DNA of 61,857 bases from Thermoprotei archaeon (GCA_003649615.1 QMSI01000002.1:1-61857); one strand, 5' to 3'. Shown: positions 1 through 8,177, numbered from the stretch's first letter. Notes: generated by a model not told the origin, from the sequence alone. Numbers and translations are program-made.

Positions 1-2
1 AT

Positions 3-318
3 GCAGCATGCCATGAATATACTGAGGGGCTCCCAATGCTCTTGAAAGCAAGGAACGGATCGATCTATGCGGAAGGAAAGAGCCACACGTTATTAGGCTT
101 TCACTACAATGGAACTTTAAAGTCATAGCTACGACGGAAAGCAACAAAGCATCAATCCTAAACAAATATAGAACAATCCTTTGGAGTTACGATACGCCTT
201 CAAACCCACTTAACGATGAAAGCTGATTGGAGCGACGAATGTTAACATCACCGAGGATTCGAGTAGAGTAGTTATCGGCTTTGGAGGTAGTTCTATCAGA
301 ATGTTTGAAAGATCATAG
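3..318 (+). pseudogene. Possible decayed gene remnant, three frame-shifted pieces
   Basis: Three protein-like stretches follow one another in three different frames. The first runs in frame 3 to a stop at 126, the second in frame 2 from about 116 to a stop at 224, and the third in frame 1 from about 226 to a stop at 316. Each reads like ordinary protein (for example ATTESNKASILNKY in the second and VVIGFGGSSIRMF in the third), and together they could be the C-terminal part of one protein broken by two frameshifts. I do not recognise the family. Assembly errors near the contig edge, or chance, are alternatives. The remaining bases up to the tRNA at 395 hold nothing I can support. Confidence 0.3.
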
Positions 319-394
319 CTCCTTGTGAGAGCCCACAGCAAGGTCTAAGGAGGAAGCACCTCTTTCAATCGATGAGGAATTAATGGAAACTGAA

Positions 395-469
395 CGCCCC
401 GGCCGGGATTTGAACCCGGGTCACCGGCTCGACAGGCCGATATACTAGACCGGACTATACTACCGGGGC
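395..469 (-). tRNA. tRNA-Asp (anticodon GTC)
   Basis: On the minus strand a full cloverleaf can be drawn. The acceptor GCCCCGG pairs with CCGGGGC and the discriminator is G. The anticodon arm TCGGC-CTGTCGA-GCCGG gives anticodon GTC, and the T arm is CCGGG-TTCAAAT-CCCGG. No intron is present and CCA is not encoded. Confidence 0.95.
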
Positions 470-583
470 CTTATGGTGGAGAGGCTGGGCTGTTCTTAAA
501 TTTTTCTTGGAACCTGGACTTGGCTAATGTAGGCTTATTAGGTTAAAGGGGCTTACCTCAAGTTTTGGTTAAGGTGGACGGAG

Positions 584-952
584 TTGGTCATCAAGATAAA
601 ATACGAGCCTTTCAAGGAAATAGTGGTTAAGGAAATAGTAGAATACCCGTCACCTGATAGCTTAGCCAGGTTTCTGGGAGCTTACCTTAAAGCTGGCCAG
701 CTCATCGTACCCAACTGGACTGAGGGCGTATTGTTCTGCTACTTTCCGCTACCCCTCACGACAGAAAGCTTAGTTAAGGAGTACTTTGATGGGCGAGTTT
801 ATTGGTCAACGATCATGTTCACTCTCATGCCCACCTACCAAGAAGTGTTGAAGATAGATGCTGCCGAAGTGCCTGTGATAGATGTGAGCCATAACCCTTC
901 GCTTAAGCGGATTGCCAAGTGGCTGAAGGCCAGGTTTAAGGGTCAAAGTTGA
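584..952 (+). CDS. Conserved-looking hypothetical protein (122 aa)
   Basis: I do not recognise this family. The protein is soluble, mixed alpha/beta in character, with no signal peptide, membrane segment or cysteine motif; a basic helix-like tail (RIAKWLKARFKG) ends it. The first usable start is TTG at 584, preceded by GGACGGAG; no ATG or GTG lies upstream in frame. The stop overlaps the start of the next gene by four bases, so the two are probably co-transcribed and translationally coupled. That makes a role linked to the downstream Fe-S protein possible but unproven. Confidence 0.7.
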   Translation: MVIKIKYEPFKEIVVKEIVEYPSPDSLARFLGAYLKAGQLIVPNWTEGVLFCYFPLPLTTESLVKEYFDGRVYWSTIMFTLMPTYQEVLKIDAAEVPVIDVSHNPSLKRIAKWLKARFKGQS

Positions 953-1731
953 AAGCTAATAGCCTTCAAGCATTAGTTGAACAGTTCATTTCAGAGTATA
1001 GAGGTGGCAGCTTAACCTCGTGGTGGAGGAAGCCTTTAGTAGGCGTCGCAGAAGCCCAAGACCCTCTGTTTAGGGTGCTGAAGAGAAAGCATGGCTTTCT
1101 TTTACCTGAAGAGATTGTGAACAGTGCGAGGAGCGTAGTGGTGATCTTCCTACCCTTCGCGGAATGGATAGTAGAAAGCAACCTTAACCCTGGTCCTGCT
1201 TCCAGAGAATGGGCACTAGCATACCTTGAGGCAAATCAGCTGCTAACAAACTTAGCCGATTGGTTGGCAGAGACCTTAGAAATGAAAGGTTTTAAGTCAA
1301 AGCCAATAGCTCCAACTGGCGAGTTCGATGAGGAAGCCCTGATAAGCAATTGGTCGCATAAACATGCTGCTTATGTTGCCGGGCTTGGTAGTTTAGGTGT
1401 ACACCATATGCTTATAACCGAGGAGGGCTGTTGCGGAAGACTCGTAAGTATCGTTACAGAAGCTCTGCTTAACCACCGCACTGAGCCCTTGGAGGAAGCT
1501 TGCCTACATAAGCTTGGCTTTGAATGTCTCAAGTGCGTGGCTCATTGCCAGTTTGGAGCATTGACAGCTACGAAGCTGAATAAACAAAAGTGCTATGAAG
1601 TTTGTTTGAGCAACGCCAAACTGTATATTGACTTAGGATTAGCCGATGTATGTGGTAAATGTGCCTGTGGCCTACCGTGCAGCTTAAAGAAGCCGACAGC
1701 AGATATTGAGCGAAAGCTTTTTTACAGTTAA
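949..1731 (+). CDS. Fe-S cluster protein of the QueG-like / reductive-dehalogenase-like group
   Basis: The 260-residue protein carries two cysteine clusters in its C-terminal third. One is near residues 185-200 (CLHKLGFECLKCVAHC) and the other near 235-244 (CGKCACGLPC), as expected for a protein binding two Fe-S clusters. The N-terminal region, with VVVIFLPFAEW and the AGLGSLGVHHMLIT segment, resembles the corrinoid/epoxyqueuosine-reductase-like fold that in archaea and anaerobes is often annotated as epoxyqueuosine reductase. It is shorter than true QueG (about 350-380 aa), and archaea use archaeosine rather than queuosine, so I do not assign that reaction. The TTG start at 949 overlaps the previous stop by four bases. 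A redox role with an unknown partner is the safest reading. Confidence 0.7.
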   Translation: MKANSLQALVEQFISEYRGGSLTSWWRKPLVGVAEAQDPLFRVLKRKHGFLLPEEIVNSARSVVVIFLPFAEWIVESNLNPGPASREWALAYLEANQLLTNLADWLAETLEMKGFKSKPIAPTGEFDEEALISNWSHKHAAYVAGLGSLGVHHMLITEEGCCGRLVSIVTEALLNHRTEPLEEACLHKLGFECLKCVAHCQFGALTATKLNKQKCYEVCLSNAKLYIDLGLADVCGKCACGLPCSLKKPTADIERKLFYS

Positions 1732-1774
1732 AACCACGTGTAGCTCCAACCTGTAGTCTTAGGAGAGCGTTTGA

Positions 1775-2221
1775 ATGACAAATCTTATTGAAGTAAAAGT
1801 TTTCGATGTGGTGGTAGCTAAAACGCCTTATGGCTTAACCTCAGCTGTGCTATTGGAGGAAAGCGATGGAAGAATAATGCCTATCCTAGTAGACCCCTAT
1901 CAAGCTTCATCGATAAGGGCAGCAATGGAAGGAGAGGTAGGTGAAGTGGAAAACACCCACGACCTATTGATGAAGGTTATGAAGGAAGCCGCTGTTACCC
2001 TCAAGAAAGCCACAATATATGCTTTAGTTGACGATAGGTTTCAGGCCAACATAACTATTGAGTCAAATGGAGCAGAGAGGGAGTTGGAAAGTCGAGCTAG
2101 CGACGCCATCGCTTTAGCTTTGAGGGCTAGAGTCCCAATTTATGTAGCTGAGGACGTATTTGATAAGGCCTCTATAAGCCGAGAAGAATTAACTAGGGGA
2201 GAACCAAGCGAAGAAATGTAA
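1775..2221 (+). CDS. Bifunctional nuclease (BFN/DUF151) domain protein
   Basis: The 148-residue product matches the BFN/DUF151 family along its whole length: a beta-rich N-terminus ending in ILVDPYQASSIRAAMEG, then the DLLMKVMKEA helix, and the family-typical segment ESRASDAIALALRARVPIYV near residues 107-127. Members in other organisms have been reported to have nuclease activity or to act in stress signalling; the archaeal role is not settled. The ATG start at 1775 lies after AGGAG about ten bases upstream. It stands alone between the Fe-S protein and the interrupted tRNA-Tyr gene, with no obvious operon partner. Confidence 0.85.
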   Translation: MTNLIEVKVFDVVVAKTPYGLTSAVLLEESDGRIMPILVDPYQASSIRAAMEGEVGEVENTHDLLMKVMKEAAVTLKKATIYALVDDRFQANITIESNGAERELESRASDAIALALRARVPIYVAEDVFDKASISREELTRGEPSEEM

Positions 2222-2391
2222 CTAAGTCCACCATCTTTTTACACGTGGCTTTGAAGGTTATCGTAAAGAAGTTCTATAACGCTATATCGGAGCAGTTTTC
2301 CAAACACCTATGTAGCTTGGGATTACGCTAAGGATGAACCTACCCTATAACATAAGTGAAGCAGGGTTGGTGGAGTTAAAGATCATGAAAA

Positions 2392-2541
2392 TCCCCGGGG
2401 AGGGAGTTGAACCCTCGACCATTCCCGGCCTTCACAGCTCTCGGTTACCGCTCGGCTGAGCAGGGGTCACCGCGCGCATTTACGCCCTCACCCGCCGGCC
2501 AACACCTACAGCCGAGCGCTCTACCTCTGAGCTACCCGGGG
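2392..2541 (-). tRNA. tRNA-Tyr (anticodon GTA) with apparently two introns
   Basis: Minus-strand acceptor halves CCCCGGG and CCCGGGG pair with A as discriminator. The C1:G72 pair is the archaeal tRNA-Tyr identity element. The D arm is GCTC-AGAGGTA-GAGC and the T arm is GAGGG-TTCAACT-CCCTC. The 5' anticodon arm CTCGG-CTGTA places GTA at 2507-2509. The gene is 150 nt, twice the usual length. The best model removes about 60 nt (roughly 2446-2505) after position 37, where exon CUGU can pair with GCGG near the intron 3' end, and about 18 nt from the variable loop, leaving a 72-nt tRNA. The exact junctions are uncertain because CCGAG occurs twice (2440-2444 and 2451-2455). Confidence 0.82.
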
Positions 2542-2754
2542 TTCATGATGGAAGACTCTGGAGAGAGGCTTTAAATTTTTTGGATTAAGGATTTTTGCCC
2601 AGCTTAATGAATACATAGCTCTGTTAATGGGTAAGGCTTCACATCTACTAAACGTCGCTATGGTTTAAGGTCCCTAGGGCGAGAAAAAGCTAAATAGCTT
2701 ATTTTATGCGTCTATGTCCGCGCCTTAAAGCAGCAAATAAGGCGGGGGAGTAGG

Positions 2755-4491
2755 TTGTTAAGGCCTACCAAGATGGTTAAGCTACGTTTCGCTGTGCTCG
2801 AAGACTACGTCGATGATGTGATAAGGGCTCTAGGTAAGCTAGGCGTAATTCAGTTCATTGATTTTAGCTCAGCCATGGAGGAGTTTGAAGGCTTAGCTAC
2901 ACCTGTAGGTGTTTCCGAGGAGTTCGTATCGAAGGTGGTGTCGCTCTCTTCGAGAATTGAAAGTTTGATTTCGGCAGCCGCCATTAAGGGAGAGGCTAAG
3001 GTTAAGGAGGTGCCAGTTAAGCTCGGACCTTCGCTCAAGGTACTGGACGAAATTCAGAAAAGGCTAGAGGAACTTAAGGCTGAGTATGAAAAGGTAAAAG
3101 ACGATCCTGAGGAGCTCAAGAAGTTTGCTGAAGAAAAGGGCGTGGAATTGTATGCACTTAAAGATATGGTTGAGGTGGAGCGTAGGGTTCACGATGTCAA
3201 GGCTTCCAGCGGTAAGGCAGGTAAGCTATTCATAATTCAAGGCTGGGTCCCTGAAGCTAAAGCAGCAGAAACCCGGAAGACGGTGGAACAAGCGTCTGAA
3301 GGCTTCTACTTCTTCGAAGAGGTTAAGCCTGAGGTTAAGGCTCACCATGCACATGAAGAGCAAGCCGCGATGCCGCCGACCCTCATTGAGCATAGAAGCT
3401 TCATTACACGAAACTATCAACCCTTCGTAACAGCCTTCGGCTATCCCTCCTATAAAGAGATAGACCCAACGATAATCATGGCCATAACCTTCCCGATATG
3501 GTTCGGTTTCATGTTCGGCGACGTAGGACACGGTCTATTACTCCTCATAGGAGGACTCTACTTCTACTGGCTTAAGCGCTCAGGGATTAAGGTGCCAGAC
3601 CTGCTAGACCCTATAGTTAAAGGCTCCGAGCTTCTAATTATGTGCGCTATCTCATCCATCGTGATAGGCTACCTATTCTATGGAGTGGTCTTCGGTAGTC
3701 ATGAGTGGTATGAGGCAATTTACCATGGGGGCGTCATTGCGGTTCCAGCAGGCTATGAATACTTAGCACACGAGATACATTGCCCCATACCTTTAGGCAC
3801 ACTCCACCACCCACTCTTCATATTAAAGATGAGCATATACATAGCATTCTTCCAGATAATACTTGGTCTATTGCTTGACGCCATTAACAAGGCTTCCAGC
3901 GGGGAAGTAAAACACGCAGTACTCGGACCATTAATGTGGCTGTGGCTGTATGGCACGCTAGCCGCCCTCTTCATACTATATGACGTCACCCCAACCACTA
4001 GGATTAACACATTCCTAAAGGACCTCTTCACGTTTAACGTAAACGAGCTTCACATACCACTCCCCATACCCCCGCTAATGCTGTTCTTGCTACCCTTCGT
4101 AGTAATGATACTAGCGAGGATGTTATTCGAAGAGCCTATCGAAGGCTTCGGCTCAAGCCTAGAAGCCCTAGCAGCCTCCATCTCTAACACCGTGTCCTAC
4201 GCTAGGATCTTCGCGTTCTTCCTAGTGCACCACGCTGTAGCCGAGCTCGGGTTAGCGGCAGGCATCGAAGATCTTGGACACTGGATGGCTGTCGGCAGCT
4301 ACGGCACTGCTGGAATGGCGGTGATAATCTTTGTCCTCGCCACCACCCTCATCATGACCCTTGAGCTACTAGCGACCTTCATGCAATCCCTGAGGCTTCA
4401 CTGGGTAGAATGGTTCCTCAAGTTCTATCAAGGGACGGGCAAGAAATATGAACCCTTTACCTTCCCCATCAGGTACCTATCATTAACTTAA
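2755..4491 (+). CDS. atpI: A/V-type ATP synthase subunit I (a subunit, rotor-stator membrane channel)
   Basis: The 578-residue protein is the archaeal equivalent of the V-ATPase a subunit, which provides the ion half-channels. Residues 1 to about 200 are charged and coiled-coil-like (the cytoplasmic arm), and the rest is a series of about seven or eight membrane helices. The family hallmark FGFMFGDVGHGLLL sits near residues 250-265, and SNTVSYARIFAFFLVHHA, with the essential Arg of the channel, near 477-495. It is somewhat shorter than the usual 620-680 residues. Translation starts at TTG 2755 after GGGGGAGTAGG. Subunits C and K follow downstream, while E, A, B, D and F are not in this window, so the ATPase genes are split in this genome. 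Confidence 0.95.
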   Translation: MLRPTKMVKLRFAVLEDYVDDVIRALGKLGVIQFIDFSSAMEEFEGLATPVGVSEEFVSKVVSLSSRIESLISAAAIKGEAKVKEVPVKLGPSLKVLDEIQKRLEELKAEYEKVKDDPEELKKFAEEKGVELYALKDMVEVERRVHDVKASSGKAGKLFIIQGWVPEAKAAETRKTVEQASEGFYFFEEVKPEVKAHHAHEEQAAMPPTLIEHRSFITRNYQPFVTAFGYPSYKEIDPTIIMAITFPIWFGFMFGDVGHGLLLLIGGLYFYWLKRSGIKVPDLLDPIVKGSELLIMCAISSIVIGYLFYGVVFGSHEWYEAIYHGGVIAVPAGYEYLAHEIHCPIPLGTLHHPLFILKMSIYIAFFQIILGLLLDAINKASSGEVKHAVLGPLMWLWLYGTLAALFILYDVTPTTRINTFLKDLFTFNVNELHIPLPIPPLMLFLLPFVVMILARMLFEEPIEGFGSSLEALAASISNTVSYARIFAFFLVHHAVAELGLAAGIEDLGHWMAVGSYGTAGMAVIIFVLATTLIMTLELLATFMQSLRLHWVEWFLKFYQGTGKKYEPFTFPIRYLSLT

Positions 4492-4739
4492 CCACGCCTT
4501 CTTTTATTGGAGCCCGAGTACATCCTTTCAATCATCTTCACTACGATGATGGTGCCTACCGCTAACCCCACTAAGCCTCCTATGAGAGATAGGAGGATTT
4601 GATGTAGGATGCTTAATCTTTGCCCAAAAGAGTAGCCTAAAACCATACCTAAGACCACCAGTAAGGGCAATATTAAGCCTAGTAACAATCCTCTTAAGGC
4701 CATTCTGAAGTACATGGCTCTGTCCAAGGAGATCAGCAT
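4488..4739 (-). CDS. Small two-helix membrane protein, AtpZ/AtpI-like by topology
   Basis: The 83-residue product has two glycine-rich hydrophobic helices (about residues 15-38 and 47-69) and a basic tail ending KRRRG. The Gly spacing (GLLLG, LGMVLG, GGLVGLAVG) recalls AtpZ/AtpI assembly factors that sit next to ATP synthase genes, but sequence alone does not prove this. It is transcribed against its neighbours, between the genes for subunits I and C, and its stop overlaps that of atpI by three or four bases. A TATA-like box at 4762-4768 lies about 26 bases upstream of the ATG, which fits a leaderless mRNA starting at 4739. A functional link to the ATPase is inference from position. Confidence 0.65.
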   Translation of the reverse strand: MLISLDRAMYFRMALRGLLLGLILPLLVVLGMVLGYSFGQRLSILHQILLSLIGGLVGLAVGTIIVVKMIERMYSGSNKRRRG

Positions 4740-4761
4740 TAATACTCATATACTGTTGCGG

Positions 4762-4768
4762 ATTTATA
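4762..4768 (-). promoter_or_regulatory. TATA-like promoter box for the small membrane protein gene
   Basis: Read on the minus strand the box is TATAAAT, centred about 26 bases upstream of the ATG at 4739. This is the spacing expected for an archaeal leaderless transcript. Confidence 0.45.
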
Positions 4769-4782
4769 GGGTTCGAGGCAGG

Positions 4783-5796
4783 ATGAGGCGGCCTGATGCG
4801 TACGCTTATGCGCTCGCTAGAGTATATGCTAAGCGCTCCTATATGCTTAAGGCTGAAGACTTCGAAAACATGGCCAGAGCTATAAGCTACCAGCAAGCAT
4901 TGAGGTACTTAGCCTCTACAAGCTATGGACCATATATAGCCTCAGCAGAAGAGGTCATGGATGTTGATAGGGGGCTCGCGCAGAGCTATAACGATCTCTT
5001 CGAGGAGCTGACCAGGCTCGTAAGCGGTAAAGCCAAGGCTTACATAGAGTTGTCCAAGTATAAGCATGAGCTTGAGGTATTGAAGGCTATACTACGAGCT
5101 AAGTTTTCTAATGTACCTAAAACCGAGGCTCTGAGGCTAATAGTCCCAGTAGGCCGATACGGCCCTGAAGTTTGTGAGAAGCTAATAGGGGCGCGGGATA
5201 CCTCAACAGCTATCTTTATGGTTCAGGACGAGGAGCTAAAAGGAAGATTACACGTAGCTTTAAAGGGAGCAGAGGAGCTAAAGAGCCCTTACCCACTTGA
5301 ACTCGCCGTAGACCGCTACGCTTACGGCCTATTAGGCAAGGCGGTGGAGGAGCTTAAAGGCCTAGATAGAGACTGGGTGAGGAGGTTATTAGGAGAAGAG
5401 GTGGACTTAAAGAATTTCATGGTTTGCCTGAGGCTTAAGTCCATGGGCGTTAAGGATTACAAGAACTATCTACTACCCTATAAGTTTAGGTTTACAGTTG
5501 AAATGGCTAGCAAGGCAATGTCAGCCCCTACACTGAGCGAGGCTTTGACGGTCGTAAAAGACCTTTGGGGAGAGGTGCCTAAAGCAACTAGTCTGACTGA
5601 GGTTGAAGCTCACTTATTGAGGAGGCTAGCTAAGGTAAACGCCGCGATCTTCCTTCACTACGGGTTTCACGTAGGTATCCTCCAGGCCCTCCTCAACCTT
5701 AAGTTCTTCGAAGTACGCAACCTCAAAGCGCTCCTGATAGGTAAAAGTGAAGGGTTACCAGCTGAAGATATAATGTCACGGTTGATACTGCATTAG
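4783..5796 (+). CDS. atpC: A/V-type ATP synthase subunit C (d-like central stalk-to-rotor connector)
   Basis: This is the soluble, all-helical subunit that couples the central stalk to the membrane ring. The 337-residue length from the chosen ATG and the N-terminal YAYALARVYAKRSYML segment, followed by helical DFENMARAISYQQALRYL, fit the archaeal subunit C / eukaryotic subunit d family. The frame is open further upstream to 4714, but that would overlap the divergent membrane-protein gene; ATG 4783 with GAGGCAGG just ahead gives the normal family N-terminus. It lies between atpI and atpK on the same strand, with the opposite-strand gene inserted before it. Confidence 0.92.
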   Translation: MRRPDAYAYALARVYAKRSYMLKAEDFENMARAISYQQALRYLASTSYGPYIASAEEVMDVDRGLAQSYNDLFEELTRLVSGKAKAYIELSKYKHELEVLKAILRAKFSNVPKTEALRLIVPVGRYGPEVCEKLIGARDTSTAIFMVQDEELKGRLHVALKGAEELKSPYPLELAVDRYAYGLLGKAVEELKGLDRDWVRRLLGEEVDLKNFMVCLRLKSMGVKDYKNYLLPYKFRFTVEMASKAMSAPTLSEALTVVKDLWGEVPKATSLTEVEAHLLRRLAKVNAAIFLHYGFHVGILQALLNLKFFEVRNLKALLIGKSEGLPAEDIMSRLILH

Positions 5797-5847
5797 CTGC
5801 CACAAAGGTTAAAAACAGAGGGATGGAAAAGTGTGGAGGGGTTTACC

Positions 5848-6171
5848 ATGAAGGCGGTGAAGGCGGCGCTTTTCGCGCTAATAGCATTAGCGGTATTGGC
5901 CACAGCCACCATCAGCTTCGCGTCCGCGGCTGAGGCAGCTGCGGAAGGCAATGCCGGTTTTGGAGAGATGGGTAAACTGCTAGGAGCAGGAATGGCTATA
6001 GGCTTCGCAGGTTTAGGAGCAGGTGTAGGTATGGGTACAGCTTCTGCTGCTGCTATTGGAGCTATGGCGGAGAAACCTGAGGTCTTCGGTAGAACGCTGA
6101 TCTACATCGTGTTCATCGAGGCTATCGCTATCTATGGTCTGGTAATCTCGTTCATGTTGATAATGTTATAA
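5848..6171 (+). CDS. atpK: A/V-type ATP synthase subunit K (proteolipid c-ring subunit)
   Basis: The 107-residue protein is a membrane-ring subunit that carries the transported ion. It has an N-terminal signal-like helix ending near [11 protein letters not shown] and then a single two-helix hairpin. The first helix is Gly/Ala rich ([20 protein letters not shown]) and the second holds the carboxylate Glu in [10 protein letters not shown]. The cytoplasmic loop [12 protein letters not shown] between them is typical. Having one hairpin means the ring uses one carboxylate per hairpin. I chose ATG 5848 because GGAGGGG at 5835-5841 sits seven bases upstream; a GTG at 5833 is possible. It is the last gene of the I-C-K cluster and a T-rich terminator follows. 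Confidence 0.93.
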   Translation: MKAVKAALFALIALAVLATATISFASAAEAAAEGNAGFGEMGKLLGAGMAIGFAGLGAGVGMGTASAAAIGAMAEKPEVFGRTLIYIVFIEAIAIYGLVISFMLIML

Positions 6172-6188
6172 AACAACGTTCCAGCAAC

Positions 6189-6194
6189 TTTTTT
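6189..6194 (+). terminator. T-rich transcription terminator after atpK
   Basis: A run of six T residues followed by ACTTT lies about 18 bases after the atpK stop, in the gap before a convergent gene. Archaeal RNA polymerase terminates at such T runs. Confidence 0.35.
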
Positions 6195-6217
6195 ACTTTA
6201 AGAGAAAAGAGGGAGCC

Positions 6218-6598
6218 TTACTTAAAAGCCCAGGCTCCAGAGGACAGTATTAGCCAAGCAGCGAAGGCCGTAGCCATTCCGTGTAGCAGACCAGCCAATC
6301 CGATGAAGGGGATTCCAGACCCAGCCATGGTGGCCGCGGCGAAGATTAAGCTGAAAGTAACGCTCAGCGCTGGTATCGCGAAACCTAGTATTTTACCCCA
6401 CTTAGCATTATTAAATAGCCCTACGCTTGCTACTAGCGCTAGTATGCCGAAGAGGCCTGTTACTAAGACTACGACTAAGAAGCTTCCTCCAGCTCCTGAA
6501 GAGGCCAAGAGAATACTTGACCCTAACATAAGCACTCCGTATATGAACAGGCAGATACCTGCACCTATACTTGAGAGAGGCTTAAGCTTGGTTGCCAT
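6218..6598 (-). CDS. Four-helix membrane protein of unknown function
   Basis: The 126-residue product is almost entirely hydrophobic, with four predicted membrane helices separated by short Gly/Ser-rich loops and no charged active-site motif. I do not recognise the family. The ATG at 6598 follows GGAGGGAG seven bases upstream; an in-frame TTG at 6601 is less likely. It is divergently arranged with the AtpZ-like gene at 6685, and both appear to share the TATA-like element at 6651-6661, so the pair may be co-regulated. A link to the neighbouring ATPase genes is possible but rests only on position. Confidence 0.65.
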   Translation of the reverse strand: MATKLKPLSSIGAGICLFIYGVLMLGSSILLASSGAGGSFLVVVLVTGLFGILALVASVGLFNNAKWGKILGFAIPALSVTFSLIFAAATMAGSGIPFIGLAGLLHGMATAFAAWLILSSGAWAFK

Positions 6599-6650
6599 CA
6601 AACTCCCTCCACAGCAGAGATTTCCACTACAGGTTGGCTGGCTAAGAATA

Positions 6651-6661
6651 CCTATTTAAGG
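6651..6661. promoter_or_regulatory. Divergent, nearly palindromic TATA-like element
   Basis: CCTATTTAAGG reads almost the same on both strands. Its centre is 29 bases from the ATG at 6685, which fits a leaderless transcript on the plus strand, and about 58 bases from the ATG at 6598 on the minus strand. Confidence 0.4.
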
Positions 6662-6684
6662 TTTCTAGGACTTAGTTAAGGTGT

Positions 6685-6903
6685 ATGTCAAGCCAAGGCT
6701 CCATGCGGGAGGCAGCGTACGCCCTTGGCATGGGGTTAGACCTCCTAGTCTTTGCTTTGGTGGGCTACTTCGCCGGTAAACACGTCTTGGGAGACGAGGC
6801 ACTGGGAATTGGGCTAGGTATACTGGTAGGTACCCTATTGATGTGGTACCACGCCTATAGCCTCATTAAGGCTATTAGGCGTAGGAGAGGAAGCGTGAAA
6901 TAG
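6685..6903 (+). CDS. AtpZ/AtpI-like small membrane protein
   Basis: The 72-residue protein has the layout of the AtpZ/AtpI family: a short polar N-terminus, a first helix starting YALGMGLDLLVFALVGYFAGK, a short loop with an acidic residue (LGDEALG), a second Gly-rich helix (IGLGILVGTLLMWY) and a basic tail. In bacteria such proteins accompany ATP synthase and are implicated in ring assembly or divalent cation uptake. Here it lies 0.5 kb downstream of atpK on the same strand but has its own promoter-like element. The ATG at 6685 is the only sensible start. Family assignment is by pattern and topology. Confidence 0.65.
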   Translation: MSSQGSMREAAYALGMGLDLLVFALVGYFAGKHVLGDEALGIGLGILVGTLLMWYHAYSLIKAIRRRRGSVK

Positions 6904-6937
6904 CTCCTCCTTTTATAGCGTGAATGTCCCTTGAAGG

Positions 6938-8134
6938 GTGACGGGGGGCGAGGATGTGGACGGAGAACTCTTCGTAGCGACCAGTGAAGAGATTAAACGA
7001 GGATCAACTACTGACATCTACTACCTTAGGACGAGGGAGATCTTAGCGAAAAAAGGAATAGCAGAGACGAAGGTGGCCATGGATATCCACGCTTACTCCT
7101 TTCCTCAAGGTTATGAGTGGGCAGTATTTGCTGGCGTTGAGGAGGCAGTTAAGCTTCTCGAAGGATTAAAAGTCGATGTTTACGCCATGGATGAAGGCTC
7201 CATCTTCAACTTATACGAACCCGTACTCAGGGTCGAAGGACCTTACAGCGAGTTTGGGATCTACGAGACCCCCATTCTTGGACTGCTTCGACATAGTTCG
7301 AGCATCGCTACTAGAGCAGCTAGGTGTAAAAAAGCAGCCGGAGATAGAATGGTAATCTCCTTTGGAGTGAGGGCTATACATCCAGCCATAGCCCCCATGG
7401 CCGATAGGGCAGCCTTCATCGGAGGGTGCGACGCTGTCTCAGGAGTAGCGGGAGCAAAGCTAATAGGTGAAGAGCCTGTAGGTACTATACCTCATGAGCT
7501 GATTATAATCATTGGTAACCAGGTAGAGGCATGGAAAGCCTTCGATGAAGTAATGCCACCTAACGTTCTACGCATAGCGTTATGCGACACTTGGTTTGAT
7601 GAAAGGGTAGAGGCTTTAATGGCTGCCCAAGCTCTTGGTGAAAAGCTCTACGGAGTTCGTTTCGACACCCCAAAGTCGAGGAGAGGAGATATTAGGAGAA
7701 TCGTTGAGGAAGCCCGATGGACTTTAAACCTGCACGGTTATCGCCATGTAAAGATAGTGTTAAGCGCAGGGCTCGACGAATACGCGATAGCTAGGCTTAG
7801 AGACGTGGTAGATGTGTTTGGTGTAGGTACATCTATCATGTTTCCACCTTCCATAGATCTAGCTTTCGACATAGTTGAGGTCGAAGGCAAACCCATCTCG
7901 AAGAGAGGGAAAATGCCAGGACGGAAACAGGTCTACCGATGCTTTGACTGCATGGAGAGAGCCGTGAAGCCCTTAGAGGAGCCTCCACCCACTTGTCCAC
8001 GCTGCGGCAAGGTCATGGAAGGCATGCTAAAGCCGCTGTTGAAGCAAGGAAAGCTTGTCAGAGAACTACCTAAACCTAAAGAGATAAGGAATTATGTGTT
8101 ACGACAGCTCGAGAAGCTGCCAGACTTCGCTTAG
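6938..8134 (+). CDS. pncB: Nicotinate phosphoribosyltransferase, archaeal type with C-terminal zinc ribbon
   Basis: The enzyme joins nicotinate and PRPP to give nicotinate mononucleotide in NAD salvage. The 398-residue protein has the family fold with conserved segments FGVRAIHPAIAP (about residues 148-159) and the phosphate-binding region VDVFGVGTSI near the end of the barrel. The C-terminus carries a four-Cys zinc ribbon (CFDC...CPRC, about residues 345-369), as in archaeal members. A TATA-like TTTTATA at 6911-6917 lies about 26 bases before the GTG at 6938, which fits a leaderless start; an internal GTG at 6956 with a G-rich ribosome site is the alternative. The splicing endonuclease subunit and HisRS genes follow closely on the same strand. 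Confidence 0.88.
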   Translation: MTGGEDVDGELFVATSEEIKRGSTTDIYYLRTREILAKKGIAETKVAMDIHAYSFPQGYEWAVFAGVEEAVKLLEGLKVDVYAMDEGSIFNLYEPVLRVEGPYSEFGIYETPILGLLRHSSSIATRAARCKKAAGDRMVISFGVRAIHPAIAPMADRAAFIGGCDAVSGVAGAKLIGEEPVGTIPHELIIIIGNQVEAWKAFDEVMPPNVLRIALCDTWFDERVEALMAAQALGEKLYGVRFDTPKSRRGDIRRIVEEARWTLNLHGYRHVKIVLSAGLDEYAIARLRDVVDVFGVGTSIMFPPSIDLAFDIVEVEGKPISKRGKMPGRKQVYRCFDCMERAVKPLEEPPPTCPRCGKVMEGMLKPLLKQGKLVRELPKPKEIRNYVLRQLEKLPDFA

Positions 8135-8177
8135 CGGTCAAGGTTTAAATCACGCGGCCACGCCTAGTTTAAAAGCT

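Noticed and set aside
2392-2541. Reading the interrupted tRNA as a class II tRNA (Leu or Ser) with a long variable arm
   Set aside because: The D arm, the GTA anticodon and the C1:G72 pair point to tRNA-Tyr, and the 23-base variable segment does not form a stable arm.
4714-4782. Upstream ATG extension of ATPase subunit C
   Set aside because: It adds 23 residues not typical of the family, overlaps the divergent membrane-protein gene and includes that gene's promoter.
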